64,000 nucleotides of DNA from Cunninghamia lanceolata (Eukaryota; Streptophyta; Pinopsida; Cupressales; Cupressaceae), in the NCBI GenBank assembly GCA_027924645.1, contig BSBN01000334.1, positions 1,736,001-1,800,000 on the forward strand, read 5' to 3'. The first letter of the stretch is position 1, and each line of letters opens with the position of its first letter. Of the stretch, positions 36,315-48,362 are shown piece by piece. A program made the position numbers and the translations under genes. The notes under the pieces are model-generated. The model did not search any database, was not told the origin of the DNA, and saw nothing but the letters and a program-made list of their open reading frames with translations.

Positions 36315-37664
36315 ATGCAAAATAGTCAAAGGGCTCAAAGAGCTTTGGAAAGAGAAAAGAGGAAACTAGCTTCAATTAATAACTCTATACCTAACTACAC
36401 CATGGGTGAACAAGGGAACAATGACTTGAGAACATTCACACAAGCTTTAATGGAGCAAAATGAAAAAAACACTCAACTCTTCCTCAAAGCAATCCAAAAT
36501 CTAACTAACAATAGTAATACAAATGATGAAAGAGCTATTCATTCAAATCATTCTAAAAATAATAACTCCATGAAAGACTCAACCACTCGACCCACTAGAC
36601 CCTCTTTCCTAGCACAAGAAAGAGAGGTGGAGGATGAGGGAGAAACCAATCAAATTGCAAATAGCATAGAAGAACTAGCAGAAGCTTACTCAAAACTCAA
36701 CTCTGCTATTAAGAAAGATGTCTCTTTTAGAGATTACTGTGATGCCAAAAGACGTGACAAACCAAACCAAAAAAGAGTAAAACCCGACAAAGACCTAAAG
36801 GGAAGAATTAGTAAGATGAATGTCCCAAAATTTGATGGATTCGGCAAGGTAACAGCACGTGCTTGGGTCCAAACATTGGACACATACTTTACACTTAGCC
36901 CTATGACAGAAAGGAATGCAATAACATTTGCCGTCTTCCACTTAGAAGGGGTGGCACATGATTGGTGGCATCACGGTCTCATTACCAAAAATCATCAAAA
37001 CATAACATCCTACGATGAGTTCACACAAGAACTCATCCAAAGATTCAATCAAGAGCATCCCGAATGGTATTTTCAAGAACTGACACTCCTAAGACAGCAA
37101 GGAACCATGAAAGAATATGTGACCAAGTTCCAAAAACTTGTGGTAATGGTACCAGAGGTATCTCAACGAAGGTTAACATACCTATTTGTCCAAGGACTAA
37201 TAGATTCTATCAAGGGATTGGTAAGTGCTCTCAATCCTTCAACACTAAAGGATGCCATTCAATAGGCATTAAGTATGGATACCCCACCTACAAAAGATAA
37301 ATCCAAGAGCACTAACCACCATTCCAAATACCATTATAGAGATGCAAGGCATAAAAAGGAATCCCAAAGGGGAAAACCATGCTATCATTGTCAAGAACCA
37401 TGGGAGTGTGGACACCATTGCAAAGGAATGGACCTCAAAACCCAACGTGATGAATTAAAAAGGAACGGGTTATGCTTCAAATGCAAAGAACCATGGAAAC
37501 AAGGACACATATGTGATAAGGGAAGTAGAATGCATAACATAGAAGTAACGTTCGATGATGAGACAAAAGGAAACCCTAGTAAAAAGGCAAGAATGGAGGA
37601 AGAAGAACACGGGTCCTTAGCTGCCATCTCTCAAAACAATGAACACTGACCCTTCAAAATTGGA
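36315..37664 (+). pseudogene. gag: gag, element II
   Basis: Capsid/nucleocapsid polyprotein. The first ATG after the primer site in the coding frame is 36315. A polar N-terminus (QNSQRAQRALEREKRK) is followed by the capsid core (about 36820-37260: FDGFGKVTARAWVQTLDTYF, GVAHDWWHHG, ELIQRFNQEHPEWYFQEL, LRQQGTMKEYVTKFQ). Two zinc knuckles follow at 37378-37520 (CYHCQEPWECGHHC and CFKCKEPWKQGHIC). Two stops break the frame: TAG at 37264 (probable CAG) and TGA at 37647 (probable TGG). There is no frameshift. Confidence 0.85.
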
Positions 37665-38130
37665 GGCACCCTAAAAGGACAAAAGGTAATTGCCCTATTA
37701 GATAGTGGGGCTTCACATAACTTTATTAACAAAAGACTAGTGACAGAAAGGAAATTAGAAACCAAAAACTTCAAGGGATTCAAAGTAGCTCTAGCAAATG
37801 GATCTATAGACCAATGCACCCGAATAATTCCCAATTTAGAAATCACTTTTGGAAAGCATACCATTAAAAAAGATTTTTATGTTGTAAATCTAGAAAATGA
37901 TGTAATATTAGGGACCCCTTGGATACACTCTTTGGGACATTTCACCATGGATCACCCAAATTTGGAAATATGTTTTCAACACAATGGACAAGAGGTCACA
38001 TTAAAAGGATTACCTAATGGATCCCCAAAAATGGTTTCATGTAAGAAAATGGAAAGAATATTTAGGCATAGCCAAGCTAAATGGGTTGCACAATGTATGA
38101 TTCTGGATATATCTTCTCCTCAAAGTCAAG
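37665..38130 (+). pseudogene. pro: Protease, element II
   Basis: Retropepsin-like aspartic protease in the same frame as gag. The catalytic loop is ALLDSGASHNFI (Asp-Ser-Gly intact). The hydrophobic C-terminal strand with VILGTPWI is typical of chromoviruses. The domain is continuous with the gag frame after the TGA at 37647. It would process the gag-pol polyprotein. Confidence 0.85.
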
Positions 38131-39000
38131 CAATCCACATAGATATTCAACCTATTCTAAGAAAACATAAAAGAATTTTTGAAGACATCCCACCAGGCCT
38201 TCCCCCAAATAGAGGATTTGAGCATACTATAGAATTGGAGACTGGTGCCAAACCAGTAATTACCACTCCCTACAGGCATCCCCACAAATTTAAGGAAGAA
38301 ATTAAAAAAAACTATTAAGGAATTGTTGGGAATGGGATATATTCAACCTAGTAGTAGCCCTTTCGCATCCTCGGTCATATTGGTAAAAAGGAAAGATGGA
38401 ACTATGAGGATGTGTATAGATTATAGAGCTCTAAACAAAAAAATGATAAAGAATCGTTACCCCATACCTAGGATAGATGAATTAATAGATGAGCTCCATG
38501 GGACCTGATACTTCTCAAAGATCAACTTAAGATCAGGATATCACCAAATCTGAATGAGGGAGGAAGATATACCCAAAACAGCCTTTAGGTGTCATTATGG
38601 GCATTTCGAGTTTTTAGTCTTACCCTTCGGCCTTACAAATGCCCCTGCCACCTTCCAATCATGCATGAATCATGTCTTCTGTAAGCAACTAAGGAAATTC
38701 CTACTTATATTCTTTGATGACATACTTATCTATAGCAAGACATGGGAAGAGCACCTTCAGCATATTCAAGAAATTCTAAGTATCTTGGAATCTAAATCCT
38801 TGTTTGCCAAGGCCTCAAAATGTGAATTTGGCCTAGAAGAGATCCTTTATCTAGGTCATAAAATCAATGCAGAAGGAGTAAGCATGGACGAGGAAAAAAT
38901 TAAAGCTATTAAAGATTGGCCGACACCTAAGACCTTGACTCAACTTAGGGGATTTGTGGGTCTATGCAGCTACTACAGACGCTTTGTCAAAGGATTTTCC
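38131..39000 (+). pseudogene. Reverse transcriptase, element II
   Basis: Fingers and palm are recognisable: RGFEHTIELETGAKPV, then [47 protein letters not shown] and the catalytic box [13 protein letters not shown] run of eight A at about 38304-38311 gives a +1 frameshift (seven expected). TGA replaces Trp at 38506 (HGT*YFSK) and 38551 (HQI*MREED). Otherwise the domain is intact. Confidence 0.85.
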
Positions 39001-39500
39001 AAAATTGCCGCTCCCCTAACAGACTTAACCAAAAAGGGAGCTTTTGCATGGAATGAAACCTCACAACAATCCTTTGAGAAGTTAAAAGAAGCAATGAGTT
39101 CATGTCCCGTCTTAGCTATTCCAGATTTCACCTTACCCTTTGAATTACAATGCGATGCTTTGGGAGAAGGAATTGGGGCAGTGCTTATGCAAAACAAACA
39201 CCCCATAGCCTTTGAAAGTCGTAAGCTTACAAACACAGAAAAACATTACTCTATATATGATAAAGAAATGCTAGCTATTATGCATGCTCTAAACAAATTT
39301 TGACAGTATTTGGTATGTGGAAGATTTAATGTCAAAACTGATCATAATAGCCTAAGATTCTTCATGAATCAAAAAGACCTCAATGATCACCAAAAGAAGT
39401 GGGTGAGCAAAATCCAAGCCTATGATTTTGATATCGAGTATGTCAAAGGAACCAATAATGTTGTAGCAGATGCATTATCTCGACGACTCCACTTAAACAC
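39001..39500 (+). pseudogene. RNase H, element II
   Basis: Gypsy-type RNase H with catalytic Asp in LQCDALGEGIGAVLMQ, Glu in YDKEMLAIMHAL and Asp in VKTDHNSLRF, then VADALSRR. One TGA at 39301 (KF*QYLV, probable Trp). Confidence 0.85.
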
Positions 39501-40725
39501 CATAACTAGCATTGCAGGGGATTGGAAAAATGATATTATTGTGGAGTATGCTAAAGATCCCCAAGCCAGTGAGATTCTTGATGGGAATGTATCACATAAT
39601 GAGTATAAGGTAGTTGAAGAGCTCATTCTATATAAAGATAGAATCTACCTTGTACCCAATTCCAAAATAAAAGAAAAAATTGTAAAGGAGTATCATGACA
39701 ACCCCTTAGCAGGACATCTCGGATATTATAAAACTTATAAACAAATATGGGAAAGATATTCCTGGAAAGGGCTCAAGAAGGATGTTTTGAAATATGTCCA
39801 AGAGTGCATGACTTGCCAGAAAAATAAAATTGAACAAAATCATCCAGCCGGTCTATTACAACCATTACCAGTCCCGAATCAAAAGTGGGAAAGTATTTTG
39901 ATGGATTTTATCACCGGGTTACCCAAGGTACAGGGAAAAGATTGCATATATGTGATAGTGGATCAATTAATAAAATATGCACATTTCTTTGCAATATCAA
40001 CTAACTTTAGAGCACCACAAATAGCCGAAGTATTCTTCAAAGAGGTCTTTAGATTGCATGGTTTACCCAAGAACATAATCAGTGATCAAGATAGCCGCTT
40101 CCTTAGTCAGTTTTGGCAAGAATTGTTCTGATTGACAGGGACTGATCTCACTCCTAGCATGAGTTACCATCCCCAGACAGATGGACAAACTGAGATAGTC
40201 AATAAATGGTTAGAGGGGTACTTAAGAAATTATGTCATGGGCCAGCAAAGTGCATGGCTTAGATGGTTGCATTTAGGGGAGTATTGCTACAATACCACCC
40301 ACCATATGTCAATCGGTATGAGCCCATTCAAGACCCTATACGGGTATGAAGCCACTTCTTTTGGAAGCTTGATCATCCAAGATAGCAAGGTACCGGGAAC
40401 CCAGGACTTCTCCCAACAAAGCACTGACATTATACGTACTCTTAAAGACAATCTACATCATGCTCAAAACCAACAAAAGATCTATGTTGATCGAAACTGG
40501 GTAGAAAGGACATTTGAAGTTGGAGATCTAGTTTTTCTAAGAATCCAACCATATAAGCAATCTTCGATCAAAACTAGTGAAACCGAAAAGCTAAAACCCA
40601 GGTTTTATGGGCCATATAAAGTCCTACGGAGAATGGGTGAAGTAGCATATGAATTGGAGCTTCTCGAAAGTAGTAGAATTCATAATATCTTCCATGTATC
40701 TAGACTTAAAAAGGTCCTTGGGTAA
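39501..40725 (+). pseudogene. int: Integrase, element II
   Basis: Zinc domain at about 39690-39830: His in YHDNPLAGH and two Cys in ECMTCQKN. The DDE core keeps Asp in LMDFITGLPK, Asp in IISDQDSRF and Glu in DGQTEIVNKWLEG. The C-terminal GPY/F module reads RFYGPYKVLRRMGEVAYEL (about 40593). A TGA at 40129 (probable Trp) separates the core in two, and TAA at 40723 (probable CAA) precedes the chromodomain. Confidence 0.87.
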
Positions 40726-40965
40726 CAAATCATTCCATGTGTAGAATTACCCCCGATTGATGATGAGGGCAAACTAATATTGGAACCTGAAGCAATCCTA
40801 AATATGAGAGAAAAAAGATTAAGAAACAAAACAATTTCTGAGTTCCTGATCAAATGGAAAGGTTTGCTAGAGGAAGATGCTACGTGGGAAGGGGAAGATA
40901 TCTTTACACATCCAAGTCTAAATTGCTTGAGGACAAGCAAATTCAGGAAGGGCGGACTGTCATAA
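40726..40965 (+). pseudogene. Chromodomain, element II
   Basis: C-terminal chromodomain of the integrase, which targets integration to marked chromatin. It reads EAILNMREKRLRNKTISEFL then IKWKGLLEEDATWEGED, with the typical Trp-Lys-Gly and Ala-Thr-Trp-Glu elements. The frame ends at TAA 40963-40965, inside the first bases of LTR2. The coding sequence therefore overlaps both the polypurine tract and the LTR edge. Confidence 0.88.
40945..40956 (+). promoter_or_regulatory. Element II polypurine tract
   Basis: AGGAAGGGCGGA, one base before the LTR start at 40958. It is the usual plus-strand primer position. Confidence 0.75.
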
Positions 40966-42146
40966 ACCCGATTGAATATATGCATCAATACCTGTCAGCA
41001 ATTATTTATATCATAATATTATTATTATCTAACACATAAGACAAAGCATCTCCTCAACAGTGATTTGTTTAAGAAAATAACCAGAATTAATGCAGCACTC
41101 CATAAGGATAAACAAACCATTTATTAAGAGATGCGATTTGGTGGAAGGACGCTACCCTTGGAAGTGATGCATTCATTCAAACATGAGATATATATATCAT
41201 TGTTGAGGGGCATTTCAGGGGGGCAAGTAGCAGAGATATTATAGTATTCAATACAGAGAAGAAGATATTAGAAAATATTAAAAGTATTAGAAGTAAGAGA
41301 TAAAAAGCAGACTGTAGTATTTAGAGATTCAGTCAGATCTGCAAAAAGAGCAGCAGCCAAAGAACTTAGAATTAGAGTAAGTAACATATATTAATAATAA
41401 TTTGTAAGTCTGATAATATAGTTGCAATCAAGAATTAATATCCCTTGCAATTTACATTACTTATGTATAACGAATCATGTATAGAATATGAGATAATAAT
41501 ACAGTATATGATATTGTTTTATTATGCATTCAATATCTTTTAGATATAAAATATATGGAACCTCATCATGGAGGAAGGGAAGGAGATATAGGTAAGAGGG
41601 TATAAGGTTTCCATCTGAGTACCCCACCTTGGATGGATGTCAAAGCCCTGCCATCAAGGCCAAGAGGGTCAAAGTCCTGCTCTTGGGCTTAGATTGGATA
41701 AACTAAGAACTCCGCTATGATCCCCGTACCATTCCTACCATGATGAGTTATTAATTATAAGTGATAAGGCATGGATAGGGAAGTAAGACCAGCATTCTGC
41801 TAAATACCCCACTTTGGTGGATGTCTAAGTCTTGCCACCAAAGCCAGGAGGGCCAAAGTTCCGCTCTTGGGCTTAGTATGGGTTGGCTAGGTCAAACCTA
41901 TCATGTCCCTATCTCGATAGTGTTGGAATTGTATTATGAGTTTGATATATTTGCAGCTAACCCTAACAATGGCATTAGTTTATATGTATATATATTGTAC
42001 TTGTGTCCTCTATGTGATTATTGCAGGAGTTCTATTCAAGAGTATAATGAAGAAATAACTACTTGTAAGTCATCTCCCTAACCCTAATGTATCATAATTG
42101 TGATTGTAGGGTTTAATCTAGGGAAAATCTATAAGGGGACATTACA
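40958..42146 (+). repeat. Element II 3' LTR
   Basis: 1,189 bp, TGTCATAAACC to GGACATTACA. It differs from the 5' LTR mostly by transitions and by an 18-bp insertion near 41277. Confidence 0.85.
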
Positions 42147-44960
42147 CGATCACACACTATAGATCCACTCTAACTTGTATGACACTACTAGAGACAATAG
42201 GCCATTTGGAACACTGTCGACCGATAATGCATGTAGAGATAGATGCATTACTTTCACCAAAGTTTTTCATACAAATACATTACATAATGAATGTCATCAT
42301 ATGTCCACCACCCTAACTCGACTTATAAGCTATCATGTCCTACAGTCAGTTCTTAACAACCTTGTCCTTTAGGTCTAGTATGAGTGAGATCAATTCGAAT
42401 GACTGTCCAAGCTTGAACATTTGACTCCCATCATAAGATAGATAGAACTAGTGACTCCACGCCACCTCATTTCATTCTCAAATTCATCCCAAATTCAAAC
42501 ATTAAGACCACCTTGGTCTCCCATGGTTAACATATCGTTAACATTTCATCACATATGATGAACTTGATTTCATGATACTCAAGGCATACCATGCCTTAGT
42601 AAAGTACATTAGCTTCTTTAGGTTCAATAGCTCTTATTATCCTAATGAGCTTAAGGTGTTATTCACCAAACCTAATAGTTCACATTAAAGTAAAAGGAAT
42701 TATATCCCATAACATTATCCAATAAGTAATAAATTAGTCACATATAGAAGTAGTCTATATTCCTCTATAATTTATTCCAACTGTCTCATGATGAGACCAT
42801 GATCATAAAAGACCATACCCCTTCATATTCGAAGGTTCACATAAACATTCATAATAGATTATACATCCCCCTTTTATAAATCACAGTCAGCTTCTCATAC
42901 AATCCCTACTTGGGTAGATTGGTGTTATATACACTCTGATATATAATTCCCTTCCCGGCAATCATCTCAGTCCTAGGACTCTATTCATTGAATTGAATTC
43001 CTTTGCGGTTATTATTACAGTCGATGGACTACATGTTAAACATTGATGCCTTCATAGCTGATATTATAGTCAATAGACTACATGGTAAAGAATAATACCT
43101 TTCCGACAGTCATAGCAGCCAAGTGATTGTATCCAATATCAACTAGAGTCATTCATAGCTCCATTCGAGATATCTTATGCTCTACCCTTGTCATCATATG
43201 ATGTAGGCTCAATATATATAGAATATATGCTCAATCATAATGGCTTCGAGCTCCCATTATCATATATGTATTAAGCAAAGTAATACAGTCGATTCGAATG
43301 ACCCTAGGCTCAAAACATACAAAGATTTTGTCTTTATAGAGATCATCCTCAAGGCCTTGAGCTAATATCCACATTAAACATAGAGCAATGATTATTTGGC
43401 TCACTAAGCCATGGGCTTATTCAAAATCAAGATTACACAGTATTGTGACTCGGTTGAGCGTAGTCTTCAAGAAGAGTTTCAAAGTTTCATAGCTCTGCTC
43501 AATGGCCTCAAGCATAGTCTTAAAGAGTGTTTATGATGTTCTCTACTTGGCTTATGACCTGGAGCATGGTATCATACAGTTTTCTATGTTTAGAAAGCTC
43601 AGCCTTCAAGGCTTCGAGTGTATCACAATTCAAATTTGTTTTGACAGGGTTTGGCCATACGGCTCTAAACCAATGCAAATATAAGTCTATAAAGCAAGAA
43701 CAACTCAACCAACTTTCCCTTGAGCCACAACATAGAAAGATTTAACCATTATTTATGGCACAGCCTTGTAGGCCTCGTGCCTCAGTTTTAACATTAACAA
43801 TTTTCATCATGTTACACAAACTCAGACCGAAGTCTCACTAAGATTTAAGATCATCAAATGAAAAGAAATTTGGGGCATTTATTGCCCATTTACCTATTCC
43901 AGGCAATAAATAAGATGCATCTCTAGTCTGCGACTTGATTAGCTACTCACAACTCCTTCCAACCACTATTCTCCATGAACAATTCTGCCACCTTTCCCTT
44001 CAAACCCCAACCACAATGATCTCTCCGAAGGGACTACTCAAAAAAAAGAGAACTCAACACACAATAATCCATGCCAAGGCATACTGATTATGGATGATAA
44101 CTACCTTTCCCACTTGGTAGTACCTCCACAAAAGGTGGCTCAATACTAGCAAGACATGGGATGGTTGAGCTCAAAGCTCCCATCGATATTCATGATCGAC
44201 TATAACAACTTAAAATATTCCATAGATTACAATTGTTAAAGCAAGTAAATAATAATAACATTATTATAGATAATGTTGACATATTAAGAGGTTTCATCCT
44301 TGTGTAAGGATTATCACAAAGAGATTATAATCACAAAAAGATTCACATTAATAACGTCGATTATTAGGGTCGAGTGATACTCCCCCGAAATTGACTATTC
44401 CCATTAGTCGACTAACTAGGGAAAAAAATAAATAATAACCCTGAGAACAAAAGGTTAGAGAGACCTCCTCATCTCTTAACACTATTGTCTCTTGACTAGG
44501 AATAATGTTCCAAGAACATCGTTCGGTCATCACAACTTGTCGTGATAACTTCATTGACAAAATGATTTAACCATGAACATGGAAACAAAGAAAAGAGACA
44601 TGACACATGTCAACTTATGAATGGAAAGAGAAGGACATAGGAGTCAATTATTTAGATGGCTAGTCAACTTAGGTTTTCAGAATGTCTAACTCTTCCTCCA
44701 GGATGATACTCTCCTTCCTTCTTCAAAGGATGTTCATTTTCTTGTCACACTCAGGACCACAAGATTACGATCAGTGCATCATTATCATATCTTGTAAATA
44801 AATCATTTAATTTACAAAACTATTAAACATCTGTATCTACTTCATAATCAAGAGTTTAATTAGATATTTCCACAATATCAAATTAATTAACTATGACTAA
44901 TCCTCCTGATTATCATGCCAAGTTAATGATTAAGTCTAATTGTAAGTTAGGGATGTAACA
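42147..44960 (-). repeat. Element IV 3' LTR, proximal fragment
   Basis: Starts (minus sense) TGTTACATCCCTAAC next to the polypurine tract at 44961. No supported coding frame is found. A 62-residue minus-strand frame at 43520-43708 (with a helical KAELSKHRKLYDTMLQV) is unexplained and may be chance. Confidence 0.5.
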
Positions 44961-44975
44961 TATCTCCCCCCATAA
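44961..44975 (-). promoter_or_regulatory. Element IV polypurine tract
   Basis: Minus strand TTATGGGGGGAGATA directly abuts the LTR start TGTTACATC. Confidence 0.7.
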
Positions 44976-45062
44976 GAATCATCGTACCTGATGATTAATT
45001 GTCTTTAAAATAAACCAACATAATATGAAAAGGTTTTCAAAAGCATAATATCAAATGTCTCA

Positions 45063-45236
45063 ATAAAGATGAGGAAATCTAGCATAGAAGTCATCATAAT
45101 TTTTCCAGGTGGTATTTTCCACCGAGTATTGGTCCCACCGGACCTTACACTGTGTTATTTCCTTGTTACGTAAGTGTAGCTTACACGTTTCAAGAACCTT
45201 GATGGGCTTGATCACCACCACTCCTAGGTCTTTCAC
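45063..45236 (-). pseudogene. Chromodomain, element IV
   Basis: Follows integrase in the same frame after a TAG at 45237-45239. It reads PIKVLETCKLHLRNKEITQC then KVRWDQYSVENTTWKNYDDF and FPHLY, which keeps the aromatic and Trp positions of chromodomains although diverged. It classes element IV as a chromovirus. Confidence 0.65.
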
Positions 45237-46250
45237 CTATAGAAGGTTCCAATCAAGCATAAGAATTTGATTATCAACAGAATTAAACTTTTTCAAATAT
45301 GAAACATGAAACACATTATGCATCATGGCAAGTGCTAGTGGTAGAACAATTATGTATGGCACTAGGTTGACTTCTTCTAGAACTTCAAATGGGCCCACAT
45401 ATCTTGGTGCCAGTTTGGACATTTTTCCAAATTTGATAGAACTTTTTTGGGGTTTTACCCTTAGGAGAACTTTATCTCCCACAGTGAAATGCCTTTCAAC
45501 ATGCTTAGCATCCTCGTAACTCTTTTGTCTATCATTGGCTTCCGCTAGCCTCTTTTTAATTAGATGGACTTGTTCTTCCATTTCAGATAGCATTTCAGGA
45601 CCAAGGCTAACCCTATCCTCAAGCTTATCCCATCTTATAGGGTTTCACCACTTTTGTCCATAAAATGCCTCAAACGGTTCCATCTTAATAGCTAAATGAT
45701 AAGAGTTATTGTAAGAAAATTCCACTAGAGGAAGATAGTCCTCCCACTTGTATTGCTGATCCATGCAATACATCTTTAATAAATCCTCCAACACTTGGTT
45801 CACCCTTTCAGTTTGTCCATCTATTTCAGGATGATAAGCAGAGCTTATGTTCAATTGGATTCCAAGTGAAGAGGACAAGGTTTGCCAAAACCTAGATGTT
45901 ATTCATGTATCCCTATCTGAGATAATCTTCTTAGGAATGTCCTGGATTCTAAAAATCTCTTGAACAAATTTCTGAGCAATGCTGGGTGCTCCATCTGTCA
46001 AGTTTCTAGGAATAAAATGGGTTGCTTTGGTGAGTCTGTCCACCACAATCAAGATAGCATTGTGCTTATTCCTTGACATAGGAAGCCCTTGCACAAAGTC
46101 CATGCTTATAATCTGCCATTTCCATTTAGGAATTTCATGAGGATATAATAATCCCACTGGGTGTTGGTGTTCTGCTTTCACCCTTTGGCATTCAATACAA
46201 GTAGCTACAAAATTTGCAACATCCCTCTTCATTCCTTTCTAAAAATATAA
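45237..46250 (-). pseudogene. int: Integrase, element IV
   Basis: The zinc-domain end (CIECQRVKAEHQHP), the DDE core with SMDFVQGLP, IISDRDT and Glu in IDGQTERVNQVLED, and the C-terminal GPY/F-type module (APRYVGPFEVLEEV, HNVFHVSYLKKF) are present. Stops at 45643, 45902 and 46241 and an in-frame break at 45600-45645 interrupt it. The His part of the zinc domain lies just upstream (46250-46300) in decayed form. Confidence 0.82.
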
Positions 46251-46442
46251 AGGTTTCACATCAACGAGTAACTTGGTTACTCTAGGATGCCCAGAATATG
46301 GTGCAGAATGAACCTCTTTCCAAACCATATTCTTTAACTCTATTGAGTTAGGTACATACATCCTTCCTTTGAACCTTAATAACCCATCTGGTTCAAGGTT
46401 GAATCCTTCATATTTTGGATTCTGTGGATCTTTCTCAAGGGC

Positions 46443-47072
46443 CTATTTTACCTGCTCGTAAAACTCATCTCCCTTAGATTTTTGTAACTCCAGATTTCTG
46501 AAATCATAATGAATAGATATCATAAAGGAGATGTGCCTTCTTCTACTCAAAGCATCTACCACTCGATTTTCTTTTCCCTGAATACATTTAATCTCAAAAT
46601 CACAATCCGGGATAAATTCTAACCATATTCTTTGACAAGCATTAAGATGGGGTTGAGTGAATAGATATTTCAATCCCTGGTGATCCATTTTCAACTCAAA
46701 GGGTTTTCCAACTAGATAATGTCTCCACATTTGGAGTGCATGGATGACTATTGCTAGTTCTAAATCATGTGGGGCATATTTTTGTTCATAGTTTTTCACT
46801 TTGCCTAACTCATATCCAATGACATGACCATTTGTGACTAGTACACCACCTAAGCCTTCCCCTGAGGCATTGGTAATGACTTCAAATTGACCTTCTGGGT
46901 CAAGCACTTTCAATATCGGGGCTGAAGTCAATTTTTCCTTCAGTAGGTCAAAGGCCTCCTGGCACTTTTTTGACCATTCATACTTCTTGCCTTTTCTTTG
47001 CAAGGAAGTTATAAGATGTGCAATTTTAGAGAAGTTTTTCCCAAGCTTCTTGTAACAACTAGCAAGGCCCAT
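46443..47072 (-). pseudogene. RNase H, element IV
   Basis: Connection (LASCYKKLGKNFSKIAHLI) and RNase H. The catalytic Asp position reads EVITNASGEGLGGVL, with Asn replacing Asp. Glu (PHDLELAIVIHAL) and the later Asp (LKMDHQGLKYL) are retained, and VVDALSRR ends the domain. The frame is open for 209 codons. Confidence 0.82.
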
Positions 47073-48150
47073 AAAACTTTAGACCTCATGAACATTTCTC
47101 AGTTCTGGCCATTCAGAAATAGCCTTAATCTTAACTAGGTCCACAGCTATTCCCTTAGCTGAAATTATATCACCTAAATACTGTACTTATTTCTAAAATA
47201 AGGTACACTTAGAGAGCTTGCCATATAGTTATGCTCTCTTAATCTTTGAAGAGAAATTCTCAAATGTTGCATATGTTCCTCTTCGTTCTTCGAATAGATC
47301 AAGATGTCATCAAGAAATACTAGGACAAACTTGTCTAGATAGTCTCTGAACACACTGTTCATAAGATTCATAAACGCTGCTAGTGCATTTATTAACCCAA
47401 AAGGTAGGACAATGAATTCATAGTGTCCATATCTGGTTCTAAAGGTTGTCTTATGGATGTCTTCATATTTCAACCTTAATTGCTGATATCCTGATCGAAG
47501 ATCAATCTTAGAAAATACTATTGCACCCCTCATCTAATCAAAAAGAACATCGATGTGAGGTAGAGGATATTTGTTCTTAATGGTTTCTTTGTTTAACATG
47601 CGGTAATCTATGCACAACTGCAAAGTACCATATTTCTTTTTCACAAAAAAGATAGGTGCTCCCCATGGCGACACACTGCGTCTAATTAACCCTTTATCTA
47701 GTAGCTCCTGCAATTAAGCTTTTAACTCCATTAGTTCTGTTTTGGTCATCCTATAGGGAGCTTTAGAAATAGGTTCTAACCTAGGTATAATATCAATGGC
47801 AAAATCAAAAGCTCTCTTAGGGGGTAACCCAAGAAATTTATCTAGAAATACATCCTCAAAATCTCTAAAGAGGGGATGCTTGTCCATATATGATCTTTCC
47901 TAACCTATGGACTCCTTCATCCCTACTTCATTAAGTTTTAGGGATTCATAAAACATCAAGTCATCTTGAAAGAAAGTTTATGTTGTTTCATCTATTTGGT
48001 CCATCTTGATAGCAAAGAGTTGGCACCCTTTTCTCTATTCCCTTTTCATTTGTAAAGTGGAAATCTGCCTCAATTTAATTTCCCTAGGTTTCCCTTGGAG
48101 AATGACTCAGTTTCCTAGGTCATCCAAACATTCTAGGGTAAGTGCAAAAA
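47073..48150 (-). pseudogene. Reverse transcriptase and end of protease, element IV
   Basis: Minus-strand reading shows LTLECLDDLG and LQGKPREIKLRQ (end of the protease region). [49 protein letters not shown] and [19 protein letters not shown] follow, then [23 protein letters not shown] and the catalytic [10 protein letters not shown]. Several stops are present (for example before LQELLDKG and in LFD*MRGA), with frame changes near 47200. The sequence ends without gag at about 48150. Confidence 0.8.
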
Positions 48151-48199
48151 GATGGGGGGCCAAAAAGTGGCCAAATGGTTTTTAAAAAAAAATCATACA

Positions 48200-48215
48200 T
48201 AATGCGAGCGCATTA
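48200..48215. promoter_or_regulatory. Inverted repeat TAATGCG-AG-CGCATTA upstream of the seven-exon gene
   Basis: A perfect 7-bp inverted repeat with a 2-bp spacer, about 150 bp before the predicted start codon. A related CTCGCATT follows at 48308-48315. It could be a regulatory protein site; the role is not known. Confidence 0.35.
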
Positions 48216-48223
48216 TTAACTAT

Positions 48224-48231
48224 TATAAATA
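48224..48231 (+). promoter_or_regulatory. Candidate TATA box of the seven-exon gene
   Basis: TATAAATA about 130 bp before the predicted ATG at 48363, followed by a pyrimidine-rich leader (TTTCATTTCTTTTTTTCTCC). Position and composition fit a plant core promoter. Confidence 0.45.
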
Positions 48232-48362
48232 AATAAAAGGCTTGTCATTTCATTTCATTTCTTTTTTTCTCCTCTATCCCCGTGGCTTGCAAACCCTAGG
48301 AAGTGCACTCGCATTTTGGAAAAGACAATTCAACACCAAAATCTTGTTGATTCATCGCCAAA

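Larger units (their letters stand above)
35099..42146 (+). mobile_element. Element II: complete chromovirus (Ty3/gypsy with chromodomain)
   Basis: LTRs at 35099-36269 and 40958-42146, an initiator-Met-tRNA primer site, gag with two zinc knuckles, protease, RT, RNase H, integrase, chromodomain and a polypurine tract are all present and in canonical order. The LTRs differ at roughly 25 positions by hand count (about 2%) plus an 18-bp insertion in LTR2, so the insertion is fairly young. The flanking 5 bp are TGGTC and CGATC. They differ by two transitions, which fits a decayed CGGTC duplication. Seven nonsense codons and one frameshift make it non-autonomous now. Confidence 0.88.
34589..48150 (-). 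mobile_element. Element IV: truncated minus-strand chromovirus (Ty3/gypsy), split by element II
   Basis: Reading on the minus strand from about 48150: the end of the protease region, RT, RNase H, integrase, chromodomain, a polypurine tract (GGGGGGAGA) and a 3' LTR that starts TGTTACATCCC at 44960. The LTR's far end is inferred at 34589 from the matching inverted terminus TGTAACATC, because element II (35099-42146) sits inside it. Gag, most of protease and the 5' LTR are missing: the element stops abruptly near 48150, beside the upstream region of the seven-exon gene. Element IV must therefore be older than element II. Confidence 0.65.

Noticed and set aside
38300..38325. Programmed frameshift at the A8 run in element II
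   Set aside because: It falls within the RT start instead of a gag-pol junction, and a single extra A explains it. A mutation is the simpler reading.
48143..48155. AAGTGCAAAAAG matching the inverse complement of the array word CTTTTTGCACTT, as a possible terminal inverted repeat
   Set aside because: Only 12 bp, in low-complexity DNA, and the array copy recurs in every unit instead of at one end.
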